64,000 nucleotides of DNA from Linanthus parryae. Taxonomy: Eukaryota; Streptophyta; Magnoliopsida; Ericales; Polemoniaceae. Below, one piece after another: positions 33,762 through 45,850 of this stretch. The translations under genes and the position numbers were made by a program. Numbering within the stretch: the stretch's first letter is position 1; each line of letters starts with the position of its first letter. The notes below the pieces were generated by a model, which was not told where the DNA came from, searched no databases, and saw nothing but the letters and a program-made list of their open reading frames with translations. The stretch is from assembly GCA_023055425.1 (NCBI GenBank), contig JALGPY010000010.1:51086165-51150164 (forward strand). Reading direction: 5' to 3'.

Positions 33762-36180
33762 TTCCCCCACACTACTCTTTTGGGCTTCCCGAGCAAAATC
33801 AATCCTCACACTACGTTTTTAATTTACCGAATTGCATACAACTACACTAGCCATGCGACACACACAACACACACACCCAATGCAATCTACATGACTATAA
33901 ACAATGCAACTCGATTATCAAACAATGCAAAAATTGAAACAACACAAATATTTTTTTTTTCTTTTTCGTTAGAGATCGGGCAATCTCAAAAAGCAAACCG
34001 GCTAGTCATAAGGCTCTCATATTCCCTTGGAAATTCTATAACTTAGGTGATTGGTAAAACTTGCGGCCAGTTTAGTTAGACAGAACATGCACGAACATAA
34101 AAGACATTGCTTCCGCACACTCGTCAAACGTATCCCTAGAACTTACCATCAGAGCTATTTATCCACAGGTTCACACTTCTGACGACTTAGGACAGGTAGG
34201 ATAGGATATTTAGAAGCGTAGTCCTAGACGTCATGATATAACCCACAAAACCCCGATTCTCACACTCCCTCACCAAAATATAAGGAACCACACCGAATCT
34301 CACTATCCGGCCCTCATTCCCTCAATCTTGGTGCAATGCCGTTCTCGCGGCCACGAACGTGAAGAAGTGATCTCGAGCAATAGCTAATCTCCCCGGTACT
34401 CAATTTCAAGCTTGCTCCATTATTCCCTTTCACTTTCAATTTCTATTTTTCTTTTTTTTTCTCATTTCCTCAACAATAACATTAACACATGGAGCCAACA
34501 ATAGCATGGTAAAATCCGAGGAGATCCAATATCAAAGCCGATAATGTGGGGGTGGAATGTGTCAAATCAGTGATATAATCAGATATGTGTCGACACCCTC
34601 ACACTTAATGTAAAACATATCAAAACCCTGTAGTCAATGTGTAACATGCTTTTCCAACCGATCATCCTCATCACCTAAGATATAGAGAATATAAATGAAA
34701 ATTAAAGCACGAACTCCTATAAGCTCAATCAACCCCCACCCCATGACGTGCGAAAAAATTATCCGGCACTACGGTACTCCACCTGTGATCGTGGTGTAAG
34801 GACACGACTCACCGCCACACCGAAGTGTGCTACCGTCTCTAAATCACCCTCACATCCCCTCAAAAGACGATATGTAAGAGAATCCACGTAAGATGTATCA
34901 ATTCCGCACACCCTCATCGAACCTCCCTAACTCGACTCCCTCTATCCTGACGCATAGGAGAGGACCTTTCTAACTAGTGATGAAAGTCACAATGAAAGGC
35001 TTCCTAGGCTAGAGGGTGTGAATAACAGGGGTAAACGGATCAATAGGGGTAACTAGTGGACCTAGGAGATGAAGACGGCACGTGAGGTCCCCATAAATAT
35101 CACTCGCACAGCTGTTCCGTTGCAACTACGAGGAGGGTTGACGACTACCTAAGTTACGGTGGTGTAGCTCTAGTTAGTCTGAGAGGCAGCTACTCGCATT
35201 TCTAACGTGCATTAGCCCTTTAAGTCTTCCTAATCCAGATTCTCGCGTCTACCTCACCTTAGATTTTCATACTCCTTAAAGAATTCTATCACTAAGCCCT
35301 CTCCACATTCACTCTTTGATTGCAGTTTCTCAAAAGTTTTCAATTTTTTATGATTTTTTTTTCGTATTTTCATATTTTCCTAGACTCTATCTGCTTTTTG
35401 CCAACTTGATTAAGCACATGTTTTGGGTAGGGGACTCAATAATGTAAAAGTGCTAATAAAATGCATAAACTACACAATCCTACCACAAACCAATACAATA
35501 CGAACACATAACTAGATGTAACTAGGCGATGCAAACAAAGACGTGGCTAGTGAAAGTAGATACAAACCCCCCCACACTTAAGCGTTTCGTTGTCCTCAAC
35601 GAATTTAGAGATAGTGAAGGAGGACTCATCGCTTATATGTGCAGGCGGTGGATTTCAACAATCAGCGCTCCAACGTAGAAACAAAAGAGAGAGTTAGAGG
35701 TACCTGGGTGCCCGGACCTACATGGGCACCGTTGCCGCGAAATTGCAACAACAAGGGGTCTTGTGGACCGTTGACAATTTCCGAAGAAGTCTCTACGCCC
35801 CCGAATTTCGATGTGCGTCTAGGATATGAACTGTAGCCCTCTCATGCGTGTGGCACTCAACATATTGGAACTGATCCTCGACCTCGAGCAATTCTCTATA
35901 TCTTTAATGCATACTACTGTGGGGCTTTTTCTTTCCACAAATTCGTGCAATCTCTAGCACGTACATCAAGAAGGGGAATTCGGTGTGTCTTTTGTACCTC
36001 TGTCCCTGCACACTGATTGGAAAAATAAGTCCACTCTCTCTCACCCCTCATAGTCAAATATATATAACTCATAAACAAATTTAAACAAAAACAAAAAACA
36101 TCCTACTCTACATCGGTTTGCCTCCCAAGCAGCTCTTTGTAATTTAAGGTCGACAGCCCGACCATGTTACCTCTGCCACC
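33762..36180 (-). mobile_element. Non-coding 3' part of the TR-GAG-like element
   Basis: No coding domain. Plus-strand ACCCCCCCACACTTAAGCG at about 35565-35585 is, on the minus strand, the purine-rich motif following TTGAGGACAACG that is common downstream of pol in plant Athila-type elements. A second purine tract lies at 33762-33772 beside the LTR. At 36115-36150 is the minus-strand tail resembling the end-of-pol tail of the outer element. Confidence 0.7.
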
Positions 36181-38290
36181 TCACGAGGGTAGTCTGGCAC
36201 ATTGTGCCACTTCCAGCTTAGCTTTCCTATGCTGAATTTGAAGCACTGCTTCTTGTGCTTGCAAAGGAGATGGCTTGTTCCTTTCCAAATAATCAGGTGG
36301 ATCCCCTTGCAAAAACTCCAGGATTTGGCGCTTCATTGGCACAGAAAATAGAACCCCTGGATGATACTCCCAGGAGTATTGGGGCGTCGGTTTAAAGACC
36401 CAAAAAGTCTCCATGTCATCATTGACCCTCATAATCAGCTCCCCATTCTCTACGTCAATGAGATTACGACCTGTCGCCAAGAACGGCCTACCCAGAATTA
36501 TAGGCACATCACCTGCTGGCGTGTCTAGTATGACAAAATCAGCCGGAATTATCAGGCTGCCGACCCTTGCAAGGACATCATGTATCATCCCACAGGCTCT
36601 CTTGGATGATTCGTGTTAGAGAGTGATACATGTCCTTGGAGGCTCCCCCACACTTAGCTTTTTGAATACCGACAACGGCATCAAATTCACGCTCGCTCCT
36701 AGATCACAGAGAGCCCTTCCCGTGTAGGCGTTACCCAAGTTAGCTTCAAAGAAAAAACTACCCGGATCCTTCTTTTTCTTAGGTAGTCCATGCAAAACAC
36801 ATGAACTAACCTGTTCATTTAAGTTCACTCTGTGAAATTCATCCACCGCTTTCTTACCAAGGACTGCATCTTTAATAAACCTTGCATATTTTGGCATCTT
36901 TTGAAGTGCCTCAATCAACGGAATATTAATGTGCAGCTTTGAAAATACGTTAAGAAAATGCTCGTATTCCTCATAATCGTCCTTCTTCTTCCTTGTACGC
37001 AATGGAAATGTAAGTTCTGGAGAAGAATAAGGAGATGAAAGTGGTACCTCAGTAGATTTCTCTGCATCCTGGTGAATCATGCCCTTTGATTGGGGGATCA
37101 TGACAGGTGTCTTCTCAAAATCGAAGACTTCAAGTTCCTTAGCCTTTGATGCTGTAGCTCTGGCATGACTCGGATATGGTGGATCCTCAAGTGCAATACC
37201 ACTTTGAGTTGTGCTGGCTTGAGCTTGCTCTTCAGAAGTATGAACAATGTTGCTTGGTTCTCTTTCTTCGATTTTCTCTTTCAGATCTTTTATTTTTGCT
37301 TGAGCCGCCTGAATTGAAATTGCCAAAGAGCTGACATGTGTGGACATGTCCGTCATGTGCTGAGCCATTACCTTTATTATCCCTGTCATCTCGGTCAAAT
37401 ATGAAGGTGATACTGGCTGCTGCTGATGCATCTCTGGACTAGCTACTTCATGCCATGCCTCCACCGCATTCACCTGAACCATGCTATGTGCCAGTGAGCT
37501 ATGCTTCATCGGTTCTTGATGCTGGAACTCATAATCCAAGCTCTACTCTTTCTCAACAACATGTCTCATCAACTCATATGCACCCTCCACATCGCATTTG
37601 AACAAGAAGCTACCTCTAGCTTCCAAATCAATCTTATTTCTATCAGTCTTGTCAAGCCCATTATAGAATACCTGAATGATATGAGCTTTGTAAATGCCAT
37701 GATTGGGGCATTTACGCAGCAACAAGTGAGGTGCTCCCATGCTGTGACGAGTGATTCATTCTGCTTTTGCCTAAAATTCCATATCTCGTTCTGCAGCTGA
37801 ATCATACGTGATATTGGAAAGAATTCACACATAAACTGAGAGACACAATCTTCCCACGTTATGATTCAGTTGGAAGGCAAATAATCCAGCCAATCTTTAG
37901 CAGCTCCGTTGAGGCAATTAGGAAATAACAACAGTTTAAGTGATTCAGCAGTGACCCCCTTGTAGTGTATTACCTGGCACGTGTTCTGAATATTCCAATG
38001 AATGCATGAGGATCTTCTTCTTCTGCCCTAGTAAATGTGCACTGATCTTGTATGAATTGAATTGTGGACAGCTTGAGGTAGAAGCTTTCTGCTTGAATTG
38101 GTGGCACCACAATTGCTGGTTTAGTTCCCTTGAGTTCCGCCTCAAATGCCTGGATTATGGTCTTCCCAGACTTGTTATATGGTTTTGATTGTTGCCAAGC
38201 TACTGCCTCCCACTGTACCTGTTTAGCCTCAGCTAACATTGCTTCCATCTGTTCTCGAGTAGGGGTACTCGGCTCTTCGCCCTCTACCAT
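36181..38290 (-). pseudogene. Ty3/gypsy gag-protease pseudogene (copy B)
   Basis: Same architecture as 94-2204: N-terminus MVEGEEPSTPTREQMEA, gag domain, linker, retropepsin DLGAS and ILGRPFLATG. The two N-terminal stops of copy A are sense codons here (Q and E), but a one-base deletion near 37985 shifts the frame after GIFRTRA. The frameshift near 37727, the stop at 37540-37542 and the stop at 36613-36615 are shared with copy A, so the gene was dead before the duplication. The linker still differs at several residues, without sign of constraint. Confidence 0.9.
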
Positions 38291-38398
38291 CGTTACCTGA
38301 GATCACAGCACTAGCACACCCGTGAGGTAATTGATAGTAACAAAAGTAAAAATAAAATAAAACTCTAAACTAGTTTCTAAGTAAACAATCTACCGCTG

Positions 38399-38416
38399 TC
38401 CCCGGCAAAGGCGCCA
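38399..38416 (-). other. Primer binding site, tRNA-Asp type (copy B)
   Basis: The minus strand reads TGGCGCCTTTGCCGGGGA, as in copy A, six bases from the LTR end. Confidence 0.85.
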
Positions 38417-38422
38417 AAAACT

Positions 38423-39199
38423 TGTCACGATTTCTTACGTGTATACGCAAGTGCACGGTCGAAGTAATAAAGATAAGTATTAAGCTCAGGTTGTCGAACC
38501 CACAGGGACAGTCTTGAGACTATTTAGGTAGACGATTAATTTGAAGTCAAAGTAACCGGTAAGAAGTGTTTGATTTGATGGTTCATCACCCACAAACAAG
38601 TGACTTAAAGTAAATGACAAACTACGCTACTCTTTTTATATGATATTCAAGGTAAAGGAAGAAATGTTTGATTGATACGATTATGGAGAGAACTAGGCAA
38701 TTGATGATCCCTAGGGAACTTAGCATTTTTCGGATTACGATTAAAACACTCTAGTGATGTTTAGTTATACCGGGCTACACTCATCATGTTCTTCTATCGA
38801 TCTCACATGAATTTGCGTAATCGATTGACTTCAGGTCCTCTCAGTCCACCTTCGTCTACCGTTACATTCTAGTTGGTTCATTAGGCTCGCTCACCAGGTC
38901 TTGTCGGTTCACCGTTTTCACTAAGTCCTATTGATACAAACCGAAACAACCTACACACGGTTATTAAAGCTCTCTTCTCCTCTCGGTCTCAGAGAACTAC
39001 AAGAATACTTCCTATCTTCTTCAACAAGTCTTTAATAGATCACTATCGTGCAACTATATCAACAACTAGCATACTACGGGTGATCAAGCCAAGCATACTG
39101 AAGATTAAAGCACAAGAACACGAAAGCTAACAAGAACATCAACTAGAATTAAGTTTTCAAAACATGAATCAAGTCATCAATCCGGAAAAATCTAATCAA
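38423..39199 (-). mobile_element. 5' LTR of TR-GAG-like element, truncated (copy B)
   Basis: 777 bp, the same length and truncation point (CTAATCAA followed by integrase FPSS) as in copy A, so the truncation is older than the duplication. Confidence 0.82.
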
Positions 39200-40077
39200 T
39201 TCCCATCTTCCTTGAGCAATATTTATTTCCTTATGGAAGTTGATAATGGTCCAAACAGGTAGAAGCAACCGTCAGTCAAAAGAACGATGCAAAAACATTG
39301 GAGCAATTTCTCAAGCGTAATATCTTTATTAGATTTGGGAAAACCCAGAGCCAGGTTCAGTGGTAAAGTATATCATTTTATCACAAAAGTCTTTTCCAAT
39401 TTCTTAAAGCAGTATGGAAATCAAGAGCATATTGGAAAAGACTATGACTCCATGATGTAAAGATTGGTCCTTGAAATTGGATGATGCGCTTTGGGCATAT
39501 AGGACAGCTTACAAAAGCCCGCTTGGAATGTCCCCATATCAGATGGTGTTTGGTAAAGCTTGTCAGTTACCACTAGAATTAGAGCACATAGCTTATTGGG
39601 CAATCAAGCACCTAAACATGGATACCAGTTTATCAGGAGATAAGAGAAAGATGGCACTGCTCGAAATGGAGGAATTTAGAAAAACAGCTTATGAGAGTGC
39701 CAAAATCTATAAGGAGAAAACAATGAAATGGCATGACAACTGCATTCTGCCAAAGAAGTAATAAATTGGGAAGAAGGTTATCCTCTATAACTTAAGGATG
39801 AAGTTCTATCCAGGGAAACTGCGCTCGCGATGGTCTGGACCACTTATTGTGAAGGACATTACATCCTGGGGAGTAGTGGATCTGGAGAACCCAAGCGAAA
39901 ACAAAATTTTTAAGGTGAATGGGAACCGAGTCAAGCCATACAGAGATCCGCAGGAGGTAGAAGAGGTAGAGACCATCTACCTCGACGATCCCTAAACATT
40001 AATAAGGTAACTGAGTCGAGCCGTCGGCCGTAAATTATAAGCGATGTTTGGGAGACAACCCAACGTAGGAATAGTTA
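39200..40077 (+). pseudogene. Ty3/gypsy integrase C-terminal half and pol tail (copy B)
   Basis: Continuation of the pol at 30451-32056. It has the remnant core, [20 protein letters not shown] and [15 protein letters not shown] (39471-39761), then after a stop/frameshift FYPGKLRSRWSGPLIV and VKPYRDP, ending at the stop at 39993-39995. The TTTGGGAGACAACCC tail follows. Differences from copy A are few (T to A, L to M, N to K). Confidence 0.88.
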
Positions 40078-40200
40078 ATACATGTAGTTATTTAATATCT
40101 TAATAAAAATTCATAGAAAAAGAGAGAAGTGAGAAGAGGGGTTGTAATACTGAATTCCAGTGTTTCAGAGACACATGGATAATTTTTGAAGGAAATGGCT

Positions 40201-40763
40201 CTACGTTCAAACAAAGAAGATATGGGTTCATACGCAGACTTGCGTCCAAATGCAGAGAGCCTGCTATCAAACGCAGAATCCACGTGAGCAGAAATAAGAC
40301 ACACAAGAACACAGCCAGAGCAAGGAGCCCTGCGTTCAAACCATGAAGACCTGCGTTCATACGTAGTTTGCGTTGAAACGCAGGATGGTTCCCTTCAAAC
40401 GAAGGGGACCCAATACAGAACGAAGAAAATTTGAAAAACATTAGACATGCGTTCAATTGTAGAGGGTCTGCGTTCAAACGCAGGTCATGCCGGATCAATC
40501 ATACAAGCCTGCGTTCAAACGCAGAGGAGCTACGTTCAAACGCAGAACACGTAGCCCAATGTTTTCAAAGAAAGTGTCTGCGTGCAAACCCACGATGTTG
40601 CTTTCTAACGCAGAAGCCAGATGTAATAAAATTATAGATAGATAGTATGCGTTCAAAGGCCTAGGTTGCATTCTAACACAGTTCATCAGAATTGGTGGAA
40701 CCCTGAAATTTCTTGAAGATCAAACCATGCGTTCAAATGCAGAGAGGCTGCGTTTAAATGCAG
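40201..40763. repeat. Field of 16-bp palindromes (copy B)
   Basis: Counterpart of 4113-4675 with the same spacing. A perfect CTGCGTTCAAACGCAG lies at 40468-40483. Some copies have changed (for example the one near 40331 lost its second arm), giving a record of decay between the two fields. Confidence 0.85.
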
Positions 40764-40849
40764 CTCATGAAGATCGGAAAAATACCCAAATTTGAAGGTC
40801 TGGGTTAAAAATTAGAATGGGCGAGATCCAAAAAGTTTGAAATTTTTTG

Positions 40850-41788
40850 ATTTTTTTTTCCAGGAGCTGTTTTGCAATTTCAGAGTGTTTGCCTGTAAAA
40901 AAGATTTACCTTTGTAGTCTTTTCTACTGGAGGATCTTTGTTTGTCTCTATTGAAGTCTTTGTTTCCAAAGTTCTTCTTTATTTTGAGGATTCTGGTAAA
41001 GGCTTTGGAAATCAAAGAAAAAGGATCTTCACCATCATCTTATTCAATTTCAAGGCTTTGAGATGGCTTATTCTCTTTTTCCTTGAGACCTAAATTCTTG
41101 ACACCTTCTGTAACTCCCCATCAACTTCATTCATGGATATTTCATGTTTAAGGAGTTTTCCTTGCAGGTCATCAAGTTGAAGTGATGATAGATCTTGTGC
41201 TTCCTCAATAGCAGTAGTCTTTGGTTCCCCTTTTTCTCTAGGAAGACTTCTTAGAATCTTTCTAACCTTATCTTCATTGGAAATGTTTTTTTCCAATGAA
41301 TCAAGATTGTTGACAATATCTGTGAAGTTTTTGAACATGTATCTGATTGACTCATCTCCATTCATCTTGAATAGCTCATATTGCTTCATATATATATGTT
41401 GATCTTTGTTTGCTTGACTTCACTGGTTTCTTCAAAAGTCACCAGAAGCTTATTCCAGATCTCCTTGGCAATTTTACATCCTAAAATCATGTTAAATTAA
41501 TCTCCACTCAAAGCACGATATAAGAGATTCATGGCTTTATAATTTTTGGAAAATTGTTCCAGTTCAGAAGCAGAGAGAGAGAGAGATTCTTCAGTTTTGC
41601 GAGTTCTAATCCCATCTTAACTGCTTCTCCCAATGGAAAGTGGCTCAGTATCTTCAAAGATACTTATATGATCTTGTTTAGAAACATGTTGGGAAGCTTT
41701 CGGACAAAGTATATTGATCACAGAATCAAATCATCAAGCAGTTTTCCTTCCTTCAAAACACAGTTTAGGAAACAGCTTCCTATAAAAT
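40850..41788 (-). pseudogene. Ty1/copia gag remnant (copy B)
   Basis: Counterpart of 4760-5700. The best open piece (41090-41389) reads QYELFKMNGDESIRYMFKNF through ISNEDKVRKILRSLPRE and LQGKLLKHEISM, with two or three substitutions relative to copy A. The same stops and frameshifts are present. Confidence 0.85.
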
Positions 41789-42182
41789 AGGAAACATAAT
41801 ATCCCTGCAAATCTTGGTTAAATAGATGGATTAGATATGGTTTAGAGTATCAAAATGATTTTTCTTTCATCACCAAATAACAACTTATCAAGCACAGGGG
41901 TTTTAGGAGTTGAATCAAGATCAGAAACTCCACCTAAGTTCATGCACATAAAGTTATGTCAGTTTCAAAGCCTTGAAAGCTGTATCAAGACCTTGAAATA
42001 GACTAGCTATTTATAGCCTGTGAAACCAAGATGAACTTACAACATACATCAAACAATATGACCATAATAGCAAGACTAATTCAATCTACAAAACAGAGTT
42101 AGATATCGCAATCTTCCTACTCTGACATGCATAGCCGGTTTGATTATTGGACAACGTGACTGTATAGAAGATATGCAGAATC

Positions 42183-42202
42183 GAACCTGGCTCTAATACC
42201 CA
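42183..42202 (-). other. Primer binding site, tRNA-Met type (copy B copia)
   Basis: The minus strand reads TGGGTATTAGAGCCAGGTTC, identical to copy A, beside the LTR. Confidence 0.75.
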
Positions 42203-42203
42203 T

Positions 42204-43438
42204 TGAAGGGTGGCCAATCCATGAACCAGTTTGATTGCATGTCTGCTATACCGATTAAATTCATTCGATAATCAACAAGAATGCCATAACCCTACTAGGC
42301 GGAACTAGGGTTCATACCTGCGTCCTATATAGTTGATTTAGGTCTGTTTTACTTTGGATCTTCTCACCAATTGCTGAACTTCCTCCTGGATGAATGTGTG
42401 GGCTTGCTGCTTCCAGTATTCTTCTTGGCCTCCAAACGTATTGCTCTCACTCTTGAAATCGTAGATTTCAATGTGTATCTGAAGCATACGAAATTCTGAA
42501 GACTAAGAAACTTACATAGGCTACGGGAGGGACTCGGAGGAGAAAACACGAATCTGGCTACTAAATTTATTAGGAATTCTGTTGCTACCCGAATAGCCCA
42601 AATAAAGTTAATAACAGTTAGAACCACTAAATAACTGTTATTGCACTCCTGTCCGTGTTCTCAAAGATAATATTTCGAGCTCCTACTATTAAATAATTAT
42701 TATCTCCCCATGTAAAGATTACAAATATTAGTTGATTAAATGAATTACTGACTAAAATCGTCCTCTTCCCAATTCATTTAATCTTACCACTTAGCTTTTT
42801 GATATGTTGAGATTACCAAGTAATCTACCTACAGGGTTTGACGTAATCAAAACTTATATGCCTTACCAAGGGGATATCATCAATCCCATAACCGGGACAT
42901 GGATTCCTTCGATATATCAATTTACACCATGGCATCAATTGTATCACCCAACTCACTTGAATTTGCAATAACTACTAAATTCATGTGCATATTGACTATA
43001 TAAGGATTAAGAGCATAAATAATCATAATAACCATGAGACATAGCTTGTCTTGTTATGTCAGTAAAAAGACAATGATCTCAACTTGTTATGTTCAATATA
43101 CACAAAGTATAATAGCGCATTGAGTTAAAACTATAGTATGAACTATAGCATTTCATGTAGCCAAGAAAGACCTACTAAAACAATATGCTAGAATCGCTCT
43201 GATTGTTTGTATAGTTCCATCCAGATTGTGAACTCATAACTTTCATTCCACAAGAATCGAAGATAAAATCTTCTCTGTAAAAGCTAGACTCTACACACCA
43301 GATCTTTTACTATGTGGAATAATAGACAACTATGTGCAATAATAACATAATGTAAAAACATTACCCAAAAAATTCTCATAAATATAAAATTCAAATAATA
43401 CAATACAAAATGCATGGCTTTTAGTATAAAATCCAATA
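42204..43438 (-). mobile_element. Ty1/copia LTR (copy B)
   Basis: Counterpart of 6116-7350, the same length (1235 bp) and ends. The outer end keeps the TA instead of TG start. Confidence 0.65.
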
Positions 43439-44210
43439 GTTACTGACGAAAAGTAATAGAGATGAAGATTTCCCTGTATAACCAATCAAAGAGGGCCCTA
43501 CCTAAGAAGAACCTTTGCCATATGTTGTAATATTTTATTAGTTGCACCGGATAAATTCACTAGGAGTCTTAAGCTACTATGTTAGATACTATATTGTAAT
43601 TAGGTAATATTATCTCTTTGTTTTTTTTAATCATAGCTTAACCTCATTCAAACATGTGATATAAGTAGGTAATGCATATGAGTACACATTTACCCACTAT
43701 ATTTGCAGTGCATACATACTTTGATTTCTAGGGATGGAAAATTCTTTTTTGCGGATTTCCTGGCTGGATTTGTGATTTAAGTTTTGTAACTATGCACATC
43801 ACATTTAAATATAGATGCATCTTTCTGTATTCGGTGTGTCTGCTAGCTAGCGCTTACGTATGAGTAGTGAATAACCCTCACTCTATCTATCGAGATAAGG
43901 CTTTTAATACCTGCAATATAGTGATGCAATGGTTCATGTGCTTCAGATAGGGATATTCTCTATCATCCTATAGCTTCCTTTAAACGATGTCATAGTTCAT
44001 CTCACCTTTAAGTGCAGGGTTACAATTTCTTGGCCGGTGCGTCTATTTGCGCTTATATGACGGAGATCCATTGCACCGAGCACTGAAATTGAGCGTCTGC
44101 GTGCCATTGATGATGTATATATATCTGCTTCCAATGTTTGCTAGCACTTGAACCAAGAAATACGCACCGCACCGACTTGTGGGGTGGGGCATCACTTTTC
44201 TATATTAACC
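43439..44210. other. No gene seen (upstream of P450 pseudogene a, copy B)
   Basis: Counterpart of 7351-8093. It contains about 29 extra bases near 43783-43811, flanked by short repeats (GATTTAA/CATTTAA), that are missing from copy A. Confidence 0.55.
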
Positions 44211-45235
44211 ATGGAGTTCCGCTTTCCTTCATGTATTGGGTTGCTCATATTCTTCATCCTCTTATTCATGGTAGTAGACAACTATTCAAATCCAACTACT
44301 CACCTCTAAATCTTCTACATGACCATGGTGGTAGAGTTATTTGATATGGTAGTAGACAACTATTCAAATCCAACTACTCACCTCCTCCTCTTGTAATGGT
44401 TTCTTATTAAGTTGAATATCCATATTTAGAGAAGAGGACCCGGAGGATTTGGTCATCAACAAAATCGTCTGGATCCTCTTCCCTTTCTTCTCTTCCTCCT
44501 TCCTTTTCCTTGTGCTCATCCAATATAGTCTGCAGTACCTCATCGAGTCTTTTATTGTTTCCGCTTTCCTTTTTATGTGCCTTCATGGTGTTTGCATTTG
44601 TTACCAAAAGCGGCTCTTGCAGTAATCCCATATGTTAGTGAGAAAATTCTCCTACTGAGATGAATTGGTGCATGTCTTGCATCTGATGAAATTGAGCTGA
44701 TCATATTCAATACCTCTCTTCCCTGATACCCCAGAATGTCTCGATACGTTGATGTCTTAAGAGCTCCATCGTGCAAATTTTTCGTAGTTGTTTCCAATAA
44801 TCGCTGTATGGGGAAAAAGCAATATCCGTGGAGTTGTAAAGAAGGATATCAGCAGCTAGTAGGTACGGTCTAGAAGCAAAGATGTTATCATGGGTTTTCA
44901 TGATTTCTGTGGCCATTTCTTGTATGGAAACAATTATGTAGAAACTACACAAAGACGACAATATCACGGCAGTTATCTATGTTAGTTTTCCAATCATCCC
45001 ATTTGAATATTAATCTAGAAACTAAACAAAGATTTTTAATTCAGACTAAAATCTTATGTTATCCCGTTTCAGGACATTTTCAGTGGTGGGAGCGAGACAT
45101 CATCAACCACTGTAGAATGGCAACTTGGGAACTGCTGAAGAATCTAGAAATTGTGCAAAGAACACAAGTTGAGGTAAGAGATGTCTTTGAAGGAAAATGA
45201 ATGTTGATGACTCTGATCTTCTGAAATTGAAATAG
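44211..45235 (+). pseudogene. CYP71D-like P450 pseudogene a, with internal inversion (copy B)
   Basis: Same architecture as in copy A: anchor (MEFRFPSCIGLLIFF) on the plus strand, a 39-bp repeat at 44268-44306 and 44346-44384, and the inverted exon 1 middle on the minus strand at about 44930-44390 (MATEIMKTHD, SPYSDYWKQLRK, LTYGITARAAFGNK). The plus-strand exon 1 end, a 92-bp intron and the I-helix (DIFSGGSETSSTTVEW) follow. The inversion breakpoints look the same in both copies, so the inversion predates the duplication. No K-helix or heme loop. Confidence 0.9.
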
Positions 45236-45850
45236 TTTAAAATGATTAATAATAGGTGGTAAAAGGAGAATTAAAACTGAATAATACAAAAAAAGAGTAA
45301 GAGATTAGATTTCATATTTCTACTCGTGTGTTGATAGCTAGTTTTACAATCTTCAAAGGTTAAGATTTCAGTTGTATAATAAATAACTTGGCTGTCTTTG
45401 AGCCATCCACTTTACCCAATATGTATCAAGCAAATATATGCAAATTGATATCCAGATAAGGATTTTTGGAGTGGAAAAACATAATCAATCACAAACTAGC
45501 TGGTGAGATTATCATGGAAGGCTCAGTCTATATTTCATCAAATTCAGAAACGGTATCAGTCATGAGTTTGTCGGCTCATGATTTTCAGTGTCTTTCAATT
45601 ACAATTAATAACTAAAATACTATAAAAAAGTCTAAAATCCCAGTGAAAAATATTATAGTTCTATCCAAAAGATATTGTACCCACATAAATAATCATATAT
45701 GTCATAAAAGGATAAATAGCTACCATCACTTTACACGGGTATCTTGAAAATTTGTCATAAAAGGATGGAAAGCCTTTTTGCTAAGCTTATAAATAAATTG
45801 CTACAAAGGCACATGCTACAGCATCACTTTCCGCCCCCATATCTCTAAGT
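45236..45850. other. No gene seen (between P450 pseudogenes a and b, copy B)
   Basis: Counterpart of 9119-9734. Only scattered substitutions separate the two. Confidence 0.5.

Larger units (their letters stand above)
32057..39199 (-). mobile_element. TR-GAG-like non-autonomous Ty3/gypsy element, whole (copy B)
   Basis: Minus-strand order: truncated 5' LTR (38423-39199), tRNA-Asp PBS, gag-protease (38290-36181), end-of-pol-like tail (about 36170-36120), a long non-coding stretch with two GTGTGGGGG purine tracts, and the longer 3' LTR (32057 to about 33761). There is no RT, RNase H or integrase. It sits inside the integrase of the plus-strand Ty3 element. About 65-70 codons of that integrase and the outer half of the right LTR were lost, so no target duplication can be read. 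Confidence 0.85.

Noticed and set aside
33780..34046. 88-codon frame in the non-coding part of the TR-GAG element
   Set aside because: No domain, and it is antisense to the element.
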